Shown: in pieces, positions 16,692 to 24,957 of the stretch
Layout of the letters: every line of letters begins with the position of its first letter
Position numbering within the stretch: position 1 is the stretch's first letter
Source of the DNA: Planctomycetota bacterium
Lineage (GTDB): Bacteria; Planctomycetota; Phycisphaerae; Phycisphaerales; SM1A02
DNA: 64,000 bases
Direction: 5' to 3'
Assembly (NCBI GenBank): GCA_009926625.1
Contig: RFON01000012.1
Location: 1 to 64,000 of the forward strand
Translations under genes and position numbers: made by a program
The notes under the pieces: model-generated
Seen by the model: only the letters and a program-made list of their open reading frames with translations
Database searches by the model: none
Told to the model about the DNA's origin: nothing

Positions 16692-16865
16692 TCACGCCTC
16701 TTTCAGGTCGTCCCTTCGCTTCGCCATCAGTAGTTGCGCTGCGATGCCCTGGTGCGAGCCGACGAACATCGGACTCGAGGAGTACGCGACTTTTAGGTAG
16801 TCGTGCGATGGTCGGTCGGGTGTCAGATTTGTGTTCCGCGGAGACAGTCCCGTGTTGGATGGCAA
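16692..16865 (-). pseudogene. Possible 3' remnant of an unidentified gene
   Basis: A 57-codon reading frame (TTG 16865, only one internal ATG at 16769) in the 260-bp gap between a glycosyltransferase gene and the truncated PglC gene. Its end, YSSSPMFVGSHQGIAAQLLMAKRRDDLKEA read from 16796 down, has protein-like composition and ordinary codon use. It is bounded upstream by a stop and has no start signal. It may be the tail of a gene whose front was lost when the locus was rearranged. I could not assign a family, and chance coding is possible. Confidence 0.3.
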
Positions 16866-16897
16866 CCAGGTTCGTTTGTGTCAGTAGGGTAGGACGG

Positions 16898-18124
16898 TCA
16901 CGGACCGATCAGAATTCTGCGGTAGGCGGTAGCAAGGTCCTTGTACCTACGGTGCTTGAGGAGCCACTCTCTTCCCCGAGCTCCCATCGCAACCCGATGG
17001 TCGGACCCAAGAGAAGCCAGTCGTTGTAGGGACTCCGCGAGCGCAATGGGATCTCCGGCTGGGACAAACTCACCGCACTTAGCTTCGTCGATCATTGACG
17101 GGAAGCCCGAGTAGGACCCGACCACGGGCTTCCCCGCGAGCATGTAGTCGATCACTTTGTTCAGCGATTGCCCGAAAGCCCAGACCCGCGACGGGTGCGT
17201 GGCGAAGTACGCGATATCGCACCTCTCTAGGATGACCGGAACCGCGGCGCTATCAACGCGTGGCACAACGGTGAGATTTCGGAGCGAGGCAAATCGTTGC
17301 GCGTAACTTTCAGCCAGATCTCCCGCACCAACCAAAAGGAAGTGGAGTCGTGTGTCTTCCGAGAGTTGTTGTGCGCACCGAAGCAATGTCTCCAGCGCAT
17401 TGCTGATGCCAATCGATCCGACATGAGCCACGATACACTTTTCGGAGGGAAGGGAGATCCGCTCGATGACCTTTGGCAGGGTCGCTGATGGCTCAAGAGA
17501 CTCATCGGGCACGCCCATAGGCACGCAATGAACTGTGCGTGCTTCCCGCAGCACCTCTTGCACATGCTCTCCCAAGTTTGGCATCGTGCCAATGATCGCA
17601 TCGGCATGTCGATAGCCCAACCGCTCGATCGCGCCCAACATCCACACAAGTGGATTTTTTGCGCTGAATCCTCCCTCTGCTGTCAACGTGAGTGGCCAGA
17701 TGTCGCGGACCTCAAACACAAGGCGGCATCCGAATCGTCGCCTCAAGCGAAGTCCATTCAGAACGGTGAGCAGCGACAAACTTGAAACTACGATTACATC
17801 GGGCTTTGGCAACTGTGCCAAGGGCATGCAAGCCAATCGCCACTCAAAGTGGATCCAACTGAGCGCTCGTCTGAGCGACTTCGCCGCGGAGTACCGCATG
17901 GTCCTAAGCCACCACAGTTGCATCCCGTCAACACGCTCCATCTCGAAGCGTGTTCGAAGCGTGCGAGGGACGGCAAGATGGTTCGAGTTGGACGTGATCA
18001 GGACAATCTGGTCACCGCGACTTGCAAGTTCGCGCATGATTCGATAGCCGCGAGTTCCGACCGTGCCGCGGCCTGGAGGAACGAGATATTTTGAGATGTA
18101 CCAAATGCAGGCGGAATTGGACAT
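16898..18124 (-). CDS. Glycosyltransferase, GT4 family (WbuB-like)
   Basis: 408-residue glycosyltransferase of the surface-polysaccharide type. The N-terminus IWYISKYLVPPGRGTVGTRGYRIMREL and FEVRDIWPLTLTAEGGF are characteristic of WbuB-like enzymes, which often add a 6-deoxy or N-acetylated amino sugar. The C-terminal domain has VAHVGSIGISNALETLLRCA, FLLVGAGDL and the donor-binding end KVIDYMLAGKPVVGSYSGF. ATG 18124 is preceded by GGAAGAAA, a usable ribosome binding site. It appears to lead the minus-strand half of the locus and is divergent from the GT4 gene at 18351. Confidence 0.87.
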   Translation of the reverse strand: MSNSACIWYISKYLVPPGRGTVGTRGYRIMRELASRGDQIVLITSNSNHLAVPRTLRTRFEMERVDGMQLWWLRTMRYSAAKSLRRALSWIHFEWRLACMPLAQLPKPDVIVVSSLSLLTVLNGLRLRRRFGCRLVFEVRDIWPLTLTAEGGFSAKNPLVWMLGAIERLGYRHADAIIGTMPNLGEHVQEVLREARTVHCVPMGVPDESLEPSATLPKVIERISLPSEKCIVAHVGSIGISNALETLLRCAQQLSEDTRLHFLLVGAGDLAESYAQRFASLRNLTVVPRVDSAAVPVILERCDIAYFATHPSRVWAFGQSLNKVIDYMLAGKPVVGSYSGFPSMIDEAKCGEFVPAGDPIALAESLQRLASLGSDHRVAMGARGREWLLKHRRYKDLATAYRRILIGP

Positions 18125-18319
18125 ACATTTCTTCCACGGAACACTCGCTGGAATCAATCTGGAGTCCAAAGGCAGCGGTTGGTCCGACGAATTGCAGCCT
18201 TGCCACGGACTTCGGAAGAGAACTTTGCTTCCCGATTCGGCTTGGAGGAACTTCCGCTGCTGTCGTTGGCTAGTCGCCTGAGCGAGCGTCCTGACTCCAC
18301 TCTTTGAAGGCTAGCATCT

Positions 18320-18338
18320 GGCGGCGGGAATTGCCGCC
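18320..18338 (+). promoter_or_regulatory. Leader hairpin before the plus-strand polysaccharide genes
   Basis: GGCGGC (18320-18325), a 7-nt loop and GCCGCC (18333-18338), then CCGACTTTT, ending 12 nt before ATG 18351. A -10-like TAGCAT precedes it at 18312. It could be a weak attenuator or a structure occluding the start; there is no Shine-Dalgarno sequence. Inference from sequence only. Confidence 0.35.
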
Positions 18339-18350
18339 CCGACTTTTCGA

Positions 18351-19511
18351 ATGCGTGTACTCCATCTGTCTCATACAGACATCCGATTTGATGCGCGCAT
18401 TCTGAAGGAACTTGCCGCCATCAAGCAGCAGCTGGAGGTGCAGGTGTCAGCTATCGGTATTGTGGATGACGAGGGAGCGGCCGCAGGGCCACCTATTGCT
18501 GACGTGCGAATTGACTCAATCGGACTGGGTCTCCGGCGATGGCGTGTATTGCCGCGGACGCTTCGGCATGCACTGACCTTTGTTGAACTCCTGGGGCGAA
18601 TGGTTCCAAAGGTTCTCGCCTTGAAACCGGATGTCGTGCACTGCCACGACACCCTCGTGCTGCCAATCGGGGCTTTGGCACGAGTGCTTTATGGGTGCGC
18701 CCTGATCTATGACGCTCACGAACTTGAAAGCCAAAAGAACGGTCAGACCAGGGTCCTCTCGGGCGCGACGTTGCTTTTCGAGCGCCTGTGCTGGCCTCTG
18801 GTGGACTTGTTGGTTTCCGTCAGCCCCTCGATACTTCTCTGGTATCAGGACAAACTGGGGGCTAAGCGTTCGGTGTTGGTGATGAACGCGCCGACGGAGC
18901 AACATGGGGCGAAGTCTCATGATTTCCCAGATCGCTACTTTCATCGCCGTTTTGGCATCGCTAATGACCGAAAGGTCTTCGTTTACTTGGGTATCTTGGC
19001 ACAAGGGCGGGGCATCCCGCTATTGCTTGAGGCGTTTGGGCGTCAGGGTTGCGAGGCGGACTTGGTGTTCATCGGGTACGGCGACTTGATCGGGGTGGGC
19101 GATGCGGCGCGCCGATTGCCAAACGTCCACTTGCACCCAGCAGTACCGCATGATCAGGTTGTAAGCATCGTTCGGACAGCGGACTACGGCATCTGCCTGA
19201 TTGAGGATGTGTCGTTGAGCGACCGATTGTGCCTCCCAAACAAGCTCTTCGAGTACGCCTTTGCAAGCTTGCCAGTACTTGCATCCGACTTGCCAGAGAT
19301 TCGACGGGTCGTGAACCATTATCGTCTGGGCTTGTGTTGCGCGCCGAATGCGAACAGCGTTGCATCCACAATCGGGCGGCTTGTTGCGGAGCGGTGGACC
19401 GTCGATGTACCGTCGCTCCAGGACTTAAGTTGGAGCAGTCAGGCGAGTCGTCTCGTAGAGGCGTACCGCGAGATCGGCTTTCGGCGGGGGCTATCCCTGC
19501 ACGGAGATTGA
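18351..19511 (+). CDS. Glycosyltransferase, GT4 family
   Basis: 386-residue GT-B glycosyltransferase. N-terminal part: VLHLSHTDIRFDARILKELAAI, DVVHCHDTLVLPIGALARVL and IYDAHELESQ, typical for capsule/O-antigen enzymes. C-terminal part: VFVYLGILAQGRGIPLLLEAF, LVFIGYGDLIG and NKLFEYAFASLPVLASDLPEI, the donor-binding region. It is the first gene of the plus-strand polysaccharide operon, 12 bp before the amidotransferase fusion, whose ATG has GAGG about 9 nt upstream. Donor and acceptor sugars are unknown. Confidence 0.86.
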   Translation: MRVLHLSHTDIRFDARILKELAAIKQQLEVQVSAIGIVDDEGAAAGPPIADVRIDSIGLGLRRWRVLPRTLRHALTFVELLGRMVPKVLALKPDVVHCHDTLVLPIGALARVLYGCALIYDAHELESQKNGQTRVLSGATLLFERLCWPLVDLLVSVSPSILLWYQDKLGAKRSVLVMNAPTEQHGAKSHDFPDRYFHRRFGIANDRKVFVYLGILAQGRGIPLLLEAFGRQGCEADLVFIGYGDLIGVGDAARRLPNVHLHPAVPHDQVVSIVRTADYGICLIEDVSLSDRLCLPNKLFEYAFASLPVLASDLPEIRRVVNHYRLGLCCAPNANSVASTIGRLVAERWTVDVPSLQDLSWSSQASRLVEAYREIGFRRGLSLHGD

Positions 19512-19523
19512 GGAATTCCCATT

Positions 19524-21347
19524 ATGTGTGGCATCTTTGGGATAGTGAGTACAAACGCGGTCGACGCAAAGTGCTTCAACTTGTTGTCACGACATGCGCA
19601 GCAGCGTGGCAGGGACTCGAGCGGTGTTCTCGTCATCGGTCGGGAGGCAGCGCATGTTTGGCGTGCGGATTACTCCATCCAGAGTCTGCTGAAACGGGTC
19701 ATGCCTCGTGGTGCGAAGGCGGTTCTGGGCCACAGCCGCCTGATCACGAACGGCTTGGCTGACAACCAGCCTGTGGTCCGAGGTGGTGTCTGCGTCTTTC
19801 ACAACGGCATTGTGGTCAACCACGCGGATCTCTGGGCTCAGATCGGCGAGCAGCCTCGTCAGGAGATCGATACGGAGGTGATCGCTGCCATCGCGGCGCG
19901 CCACCTCGCGGACGGCGGCGATGTCAACGGCATTGCGGACCGAGTGCTTTCGCTCTGCCGCGGCGTGGTCGCATGTGCCTTGGCGATTCCGTCAAGGGGA
20001 AAGTTGTGCCTCTTCTCGAACAATGGCAGCCTGTATGCGGGCAGTTTGAACGGGGCAACCCTCTACGCCTCGGAGGAGCATCCCCTCCGGTTGCTTGAGT
20101 GCTCATCGATTCATCAGATCCGATCGGGTGAAGTACTTGACATTCCCGTGGAGTCCAAGCCAGTCGCCGTGAGCGATGACCGGAAGCGGCGTCTTGACCT
20201 CATCCCGAATCTTGCGTCGGTGGCATCGGCTGAAGAGCGGATGCTTGAGTACCCGCAGTACCAGCTGCGTCGCTGCACACGCTGCATCCTGCCGCACACG
20301 ATGCCATTCATCTCTTTCGATGAGCAAGGCGTTTGCAACTACTGCCGGCACTACCGACCACGGAACAACCCGCGTCCAAAGGAGGAGCTTTTCGGGCTGG
20401 TCAACCCCTATCGACGAGCATCCGGCGCGGAGTGCATCGTGCCGTTCTCTGGTGGCCGGGACAGCTGCTATGGACTGCATCTGATCGCAAATGAACTCAA
20501 GATGCGCCCGGTGACCTACACCTATGACTGGGGCATGGTCACGGATCTCGGTCGGCGAAACATCAGCCGCATGTGCGGTGAACTGGGCGTGGAGAACATC
20601 ATCGTCGCCGAGGACATCGCGAAGAAGCGCGAGTACATCCGAATGAACCTAAGGGCATGGTTGCGTTCCCCGCATCTGGGAATGATCAGCATCCTGACTG
20701 CTGGCGACAAGCACTTCTTTCGCCATGTGGAGACTGTCAAGCGGCAAACGGGGGTACAGCTAAATCTCTGGGGCGTCAATCCGCTTGAGGTGACGCACTT
20801 CAAGGCGGGATTCCTAGGAGTGCCTCCCGATTTTGCTGAGAAGCGGGTGTATTCGCACGGCATGGCGAAGCAACTTCGATATCACTGGCTACGCCTTCGT
20901 GCCATGCTCCAGAGCCCGGGGTACTTCAATCGATCCCTGTGGGACACGCTTTCCGGCGAGTACTACCGAAGTTTCACCGAGAAGAAGGACTACTTCCACA
21001 TCTTTGATTACTGGCGATGGGACGAGCGTGTGGTCGACGAGACGCTCGCCCAGTACGACTGGGAGCGTGCGCCGGACACCAGCACCACTTGGCGCATCGG
21101 TGATGGCACAGCCGCGTTCTACAACTACATCTACTACACAGTGGCTGGATTCTCCGAGCACGACACCTTCCGGAGCAACCAGGTTCGCGAAGGCGACTTG
21201 TCGCGCGAACGCGCGATCAAGTTGGTGCAGGACGAAAACCGCCCGCGTTACCCCAACATCAAGTGGTACCTGGATGCGGTGGGACTAGATTTCCGCGAGG
21301 TGATCAAGGTGGTCAACGCGATTCCGCCGCTGGCGGGGTCTGCGTGA
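19524..21347 (+). CDS. Glutaminase / N-acetyl sugar amidotransferase fusion
   Basis: 607-residue fusion. Residues 1-230 are a class II (Ntn) glutamine amidotransferase: MCGIFGIV with nucleophile C2, QQRGRDSSG, GHSRLITNG, VFHNGIVVN. Residues 245-607 match the N-acetyl sugar amidotransferase (WbpG/PseA-like) family: a zinc-type pair C251/C254 and C271/C274, PP-loop VPFSGGRDSCYGLHL (309-314), then ADKHFFRH-like AGDKHFFRHVE. It would adenylate a sugar carboxylate or acetamido oxygen and replace it with ammonia made in the same chain, forming an amide or acetamidino sugar. WbpG-type enzymes usually depend on separate HisH/HisF-like subunits, which are not seen here. The WlbA/WlbB products at 33-34 kb are plausible upstream steps. 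Confidence 0.85.
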   Translation: MCGIFGIVSTNAVDAKCFNLLSRHAQQRGRDSSGVLVIGREAAHVWRADYSIQSLLKRVMPRGAKAVLGHSRLITNGLADNQPVVRGGVCVFHNGIVVNHADLWAQIGEQPRQEIDTEVIAAIAARHLADGGDVNGIADRVLSLCRGVVACALAIPSRGKLCLFSNNGSLYAGSLNGATLYASEEHPLRLLECSSIHQIRSGEVLDIPVESKPVAVSDDRKRRLDLIPNLASVASAEERMLEYPQYQLRRCTRCILPHTMPFISFDEQGVCNYCRHYRPRNNPRPKEELFGLVNPYRRASGAECIVPFSGGRDSCYGLHLIANELKMRPVTYTYDWGMVTDLGRRNISRMCGELGVENIIVAEDIAKKREYIRMNLRAWLRSPHLGMISILTAGDKHFFRHVETVKRQTGVQLNLWGVNPLEVTHFKAGFLGVPPDFAEKRVYSHGMAKQLRYHWLRLRAMLQSPGYFNRSLWDTLSGEYYRSFTEKKDYFHIFDYWRWDERVVDETLAQYDWERAPDTSTTWRIGDGTAAFYNYIYYTVAGFSEHDTFRSNQVREGDLSRERAIKLVQDENRPRYPNIKWYLDAVGLDFREVIKVVNAIPPLAGSA

Positions 21348-21384
21348 CGCACCGTCGCGAAGCGAGTGGCGGCGGGGGCGCGCT

Positions 21385-22638
21385 ATGAGCCGACGGCTGC
21401 TTGGCAGCGTGATAACTCTGGCGGTGGGGAGTGGCTTGGCTCAGTTGGTGATGTTGGCGTTCGCGCCTCTGTTGAGCCGCCTTTACACGCCAGCGGACTA
21501 TGCGTGTCAAACCGTCTTCCTCACGATCGTGGGCACTGTACTGCCCTTCGTTTGCGCGAAGTACGAGGTTGCGATCGTGGTAGCCGGGACCGAGCGCCAT
21601 GCGGTTGCACTGCGAACGCTGAGCCTCCGTATTGCCATCGGCGTCTCGATGGCACTGGCGGCGATCGTCGTCGTGCTTCGGCAACCCATCGAGACGCTGG
21701 TGCACGGCGAGGCGCTCGGGCGATGGCTATACGCCGTACCTGTGGCGGTGCTGATGGGCGCGGTCGCGCTGATCGATCGGCACATGGCGAATCGATGCGG
21801 CGAATACGCGGTGATCAGCCGATTCCTGTTGCTCCAAGCCCTTCTGAGTTGCGCGTTGAATCTGGCACTTGGCTGGCAGGGCATGGGTGCGGATGGGCTG
21901 TTGGTGGCGAATGTGGTTTCGGTGACCATCGGTACCGCTTGGCTTTCATGGCGAATGCGGTCGCTGTATTCCGGCGGTTCCCCACCCAAGACATGGTCGC
22001 TCCGCGCCGTTGCGCGGAAGTACCGCTCCTTCCCCCTTTACAACGCGAGCAGTTCCGTACTTGATTCCCTGACACTGGCACTTCCCGTGTTCTTCCTCGC
22101 TCGGCTGACCGATAGCGACACGGTCGGTCAATACGGATTCCTGATGCGGTTTGCTCAGGCCCCGCTTGCGCTGGTGTCGGGAGCTGTCACACAGGTTCAC
22201 CTGAAGCATGTTGCAGACATGGTGAGAGCAGGCGTGCCCGTACGCCCCTATCTGGCACGGATCACCGCGATCTTGGCGGGGCTCGTGGCGGTGCCCACGC
22301 TGTGCGCCATGTTATGGGGCGGTCCGCTATTCGCGTGGACCTTCGGTCAGCGCTGGCAAACTGCTGGCGAATACCTTGCGATCCTGATGCCGTCACTAGC
22401 CCTCCAATTCGTGGTTTCCACGCTCAGTCCAACCTGCGGCGCCACGGGAAACAACAGAGTCGCGGCCTTATGGAAGGCACTCTCCTTCGTCGTGACTCTC
22501 GGCATGTTCCTCGCGGTGGCGCCTCTGTTAGACACGCGAGCACTATTGTGGGCGATCGCGAGCACGAATGTGGCGCTCTATGTCCTCTATTACTTGGCGA
22601 TCTGGTACGCCGCGGGACGACCAAGGGGTAACACCTGA
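21385..22638 (+). CDS. Wzx-type polysaccharide flippase
   Basis: 417-residue membrane protein of the MATE/MOP oligosaccharide-flippase superfamily with about 12 hydrophobic segments. It begins LLGSVITLAVGSGLAQLVMLAFAPLLSRLYTPADY, the usual Wzx opening, and includes SFPLYNASSSVLDSLTLALPVFFLARL in the middle. It should flip undecaprenyl-linked repeat units to the periplasm for the polymerase at 29.8 kb. The frame opens at 21366 in another reading, but ATG 21385 gives the conserved N-terminus. The stop overlaps the start of asnB as TGATG. Confidence 0.87.
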   Translation: MSRRLLGSVITLAVGSGLAQLVMLAFAPLLSRLYTPADYACQTVFLTIVGTVLPFVCAKYEVAIVVAGTERHAVALRTLSLRIAIGVSMALAAIVVVLRQPIETLVHGEALGRWLYAVPVAVLMGAVALIDRHMANRCGEYAVISRFLLLQALLSCALNLALGWQGMGADGLLVANVVSVTIGTAWLSWRMRSLYSGGSPPKTWSLRAVARKYRSFPLYNASSSVLDSLTLALPVFFLARLTDSDTVGQYGFLMRFAQAPLALVSGAVTQVHLKHVADMVRAGVPVRPYLARITAILAGLVAVPTLCAMLWGGPLFAWTFGQRWQTAGEYLAILMPSLALQFVVSTLSPTCGATGNNRVAALWKALSFVVTLGMFLAVAPLLDTRALLWAIASTNVALYVLYYLAIWYAAGRPRGNT

Positions 22639-24608
22639 TGTGCGGCATTGCCGGCATCATGGCCACGTCGCCTGAGGCAGGGGCATCGCTGCACGCTGTG
22701 CTTCGAATGGCGCGCGCGATGCGCCATCGCGGTCCTGATGACGAGGGGTTCCTGCTTGGGGACCGCCAAGGCTCGGTGCAGGGTTTCCTCGGAACAGACT
22801 CGCCCGCCGAGGTGCGACGACGCTGGGGATCATCGATGCGCGATGCCGACGGGTCGGACGCCATGGGCAGGGTGGCACTAGGTCACCGCCGCCTAAGCAT
22901 CGTCGACCTGTCGTCGGAAGGGCATCAGCCGATGGCCGACTCGGAAGGGCGGCGATGGATCGTGTTTAACGGGGAAATCTATGACTTTCGCCAGTTGCGA
23001 CGCGAACTGGAGTCGCTCGGCTACGCCTTCCGATCCGACACTGACACGGAGGTGATCCTCGCCGCTTACGCGCGGTGGGGTTGCGCCTGTCTCGCGCGCC
23101 TGCACGGTGACTTTGCTTTCGCAATCTGGGACCGCCAGGACGGATCGTTGTTCTGCGCGCGAGATCGGATCGGCATCAAGCCCTTCCACTATGTGCATCT
23201 GCCAGGCCATTTCATCTTCGCATCCGACATAAAGGCGCTGCTGGCTTCGGGACTTCACGCGCCGAGACCTGATCCAGAGGGGTTGTACCTCTCGATGATG
23301 TATGGCATGGCCCCCCGCCCGCTCACCGCGTTTGAGGGAATTCGTGCGCTCGAGCAGTCCTGCTGGATGCGGGTACTAGCTGATGGGCGTATTGAGCGAG
23401 GACGGTACTGGCGCATCCCCATCGGCACGCAGGATGCCCGAATGAGCCTTTCGGATGCCACTGCGGCACTGGAGGACGGACTGGAGCGTGCCGTGCGTCG
23501 TCGTCTCGAGGCTGACGTGCAGGTCGGAACATTCATGAGCGGCGGCATTGACTCGACAACTGTCACGGCCATTGCGGCTGCGTCGAGGCCGGGCATCCAC
23601 GCGTTCACTCTTGGGTACCGCGATTGCCCGCCTGAACTGGACGAGGTTGGCCAGGCGGCGGACACGGCCCGCATGTGCCCCGTGACCCATGTGATCGAAA
23701 TGGTTGATCCTGTGGAAGTGCTGGGCGACCTGCTCGCGTGGATCGATGGCTACGAGGAGCCCTACTACAGCCTGGCGGCGAACCACGTCGTTTCACGGGT
23801 CGTGCGCCGTCATGGCGTCAAGGTGGCGTTGAACGGGCTCGGAGGCGACGAACTGTTTGGCGGTTACGACATGTACCGACTCCCTGGGTGGCTCGGTCGC
23901 ATCTGTCCGTCACCAATGGCGTTCTTGGCGGATTCGTTCACCCGCCTCACGGGCTCGAACCGGGTCGCACTTGCCGTCGCCTCGTCACCCGATCGAGTCC
24001 ACTCCATCGCATTCTCAAAATGGCCTGAGTCCGACCTTCGTCGTGTGCTCGATCCGCGTTGGCACCTGCCGACTTCGGCAGCCGACTACATACACCATTT
24101 GTACGCGCGCGACCTTTACTTCCAGGACAATGTTGAGGCGTTCAGCTACATGGACCTTATGAACTATGTGGGCAACCATCATGTGCACCGCGTGGACCAG
24201 TTCACGATGGCGTGCTCGATCGAGGGGCGCTTTCCACTGCTTGATCATGAGCTTGTCGAACTAGCCTTCCAAGTACCCTCGCGTTGGAAGGTTTCGCCAA
24301 CGGAGCAGAAGCTAGTGCTGCGCCGCGTCGCACTGGATTGGATCGCACCCTCCTGCCTCTCGATGCGGAAGAAGGGGTTCAGCCTTCCGCTGGGCCAGTG
24401 GGTTCGGGGACCGCTCGCGCCGTTGGTGGCGCGTTCGCTAGAGTCGCTCATGCGGCGGGATATCGTCCGTCCCGAGGCAGTGAAGGAATGCATGAGGTCC
24501 TATCGCGAAGGTCGGCTGCCTGTGCAGCGCATCTGGCACTTGGTCTCGCTTGAACTCTGGATGGAGCGTTTCATCGATCGGTGGCGGGTCGACTCTGCCG
24601 ATGCGTGA
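22638..24608 (+). CDS. asnB: Asparagine synthetase B-like, glutamine-hydrolysing
   Basis: 656 residues in two domains. The N-terminal glutaminase starts MCGIAGIM (C2) with MRHRGPDDEGF and GHRRLSIVDLSSEGHQPM. The C-terminal ATP-pyrophosphatase domain has VGTFMSGGIDSTTVTAIAA and ALNGLGGDELFGGYDMYR. A 25-residue insert at about 48-72 separates the first two glutaminase motifs. In polysaccharide loci, AsnB-like proteins often amidate a sugar acid or amino-acid substituent rather than make free asparagine, so the acceptor here is open. It follows the flippase with a TGATG overlap, as part of the same operon. Confidence 0.88.
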   Translation: MCGIAGIMATSPEAGASLHAVLRMARAMRHRGPDDEGFLLGDRQGSVQGFLGTDSPAEVRRRWGSSMRDADGSDAMGRVALGHRRLSIVDLSSEGHQPMADSEGRRWIVFNGEIYDFRQLRRELESLGYAFRSDTDTEVILAAYARWGCACLARLHGDFAFAIWDRQDGSLFCARDRIGIKPFHYVHLPGHFIFASDIKALLASGLHAPRPDPEGLYLSMMYGMAPRPLTAFEGIRALEQSCWMRVLADGRIERGRYWRIPIGTQDARMSLSDATAALEDGLERAVRRRLEADVQVGTFMSGGIDSTTVTAIAAASRPGIHAFTLGYRDCPPELDEVGQAADTARMCPVTHVIEMVDPVEVLGDLLAWIDGYEEPYYSLAANHVVSRVVRRHGVKVALNGLGGDELFGGYDMYRLPGWLGRICPSPMAFLADSFTRLTGSNRVALAVASSPDRVHSIAFSKWPESDLRRVLDPRWHLPTSAADYIHHLYARDLYFQDNVEAFSYMDLMNYVGNHHVHRVDQFTMACSIEGRFPLLDHELVELAFQVPSRWKVSPTEQKLVLRRVALDWIAPSCLSMRKKGFSLPLGQWVRGPLAPLVARSLESLMRRDIVRPEAVKECMRSYREGRLPVQRIWHLVSLELWMERFIDRWRVDSADA

Positions 24609-24661
24609 GGCGGTTGAGTGCGGCAAAGTGATGTCGAGTGATGTCGCCGAGCCCGTTGCGA

Positions 24662-24667
24662 TACAAT
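24662..24667 (+). promoter_or_regulatory. Predicted -10 box of the ACP gene
   Basis: TACAAT with 9 nt to the ATG at 24677 and no ribosome binding site. It would let the ACP be transcribed apart from asnB. Confidence 0.45.
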
Positions 24668-24676
24668 CCCCTTTAA

Positions 24677-24919
24677 ATGGCAACATCACTCACGGCATTC
24701 CAAGTTTTGGAGATCGTTCGGGCGGCGCAGACGCGCATCCAACTGGATGCCCTCACGCCATCGGCGTCCCTGCGGGACATTGGTGCTGACAGCCTAGACA
24801 TGATGACCATCCTGCTCGATGTGCAGACGGCGGCCGGGGTAGAGATTCCTGACGCCGATGTCGGCAAACTCACCACGGTCGACTCGATAGTGGAGTACGT
24901 GAGTCGTCTCGCTAGTTAG
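24677..24919 (+). CDS. Acyl carrier protein
   Basis: 80-residue carrier protein. The phosphopantetheine site is S39 in IGADSLDMMTILLDVQ, embedded in the usual four-helix pattern with an acidic helix II (DVQTAAGVEIPDAD). It differs from housekeeping AcpP in its AT/GC-neutral context and position: it sits in a polysaccharide locus 68 bp after asnB, and 1.8 kb from a KASIII gene. It probably carries an acyl chain that is attached to a sugar or amino-sugar here. It converges on the GNAT gene. Confidence 0.88.
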   Translation: MATSLTAFQVLEIVRAAQTRIQLDALTPSASLRDIGADSLDMMTILLDVQTAAGVEIPDADVGKLTTVDSIVEYVSRLAS

Positions 24920-24957
24920 TTGACCGCAGTTCGGAGCTTTGGATTAGGCGCCGGGTC

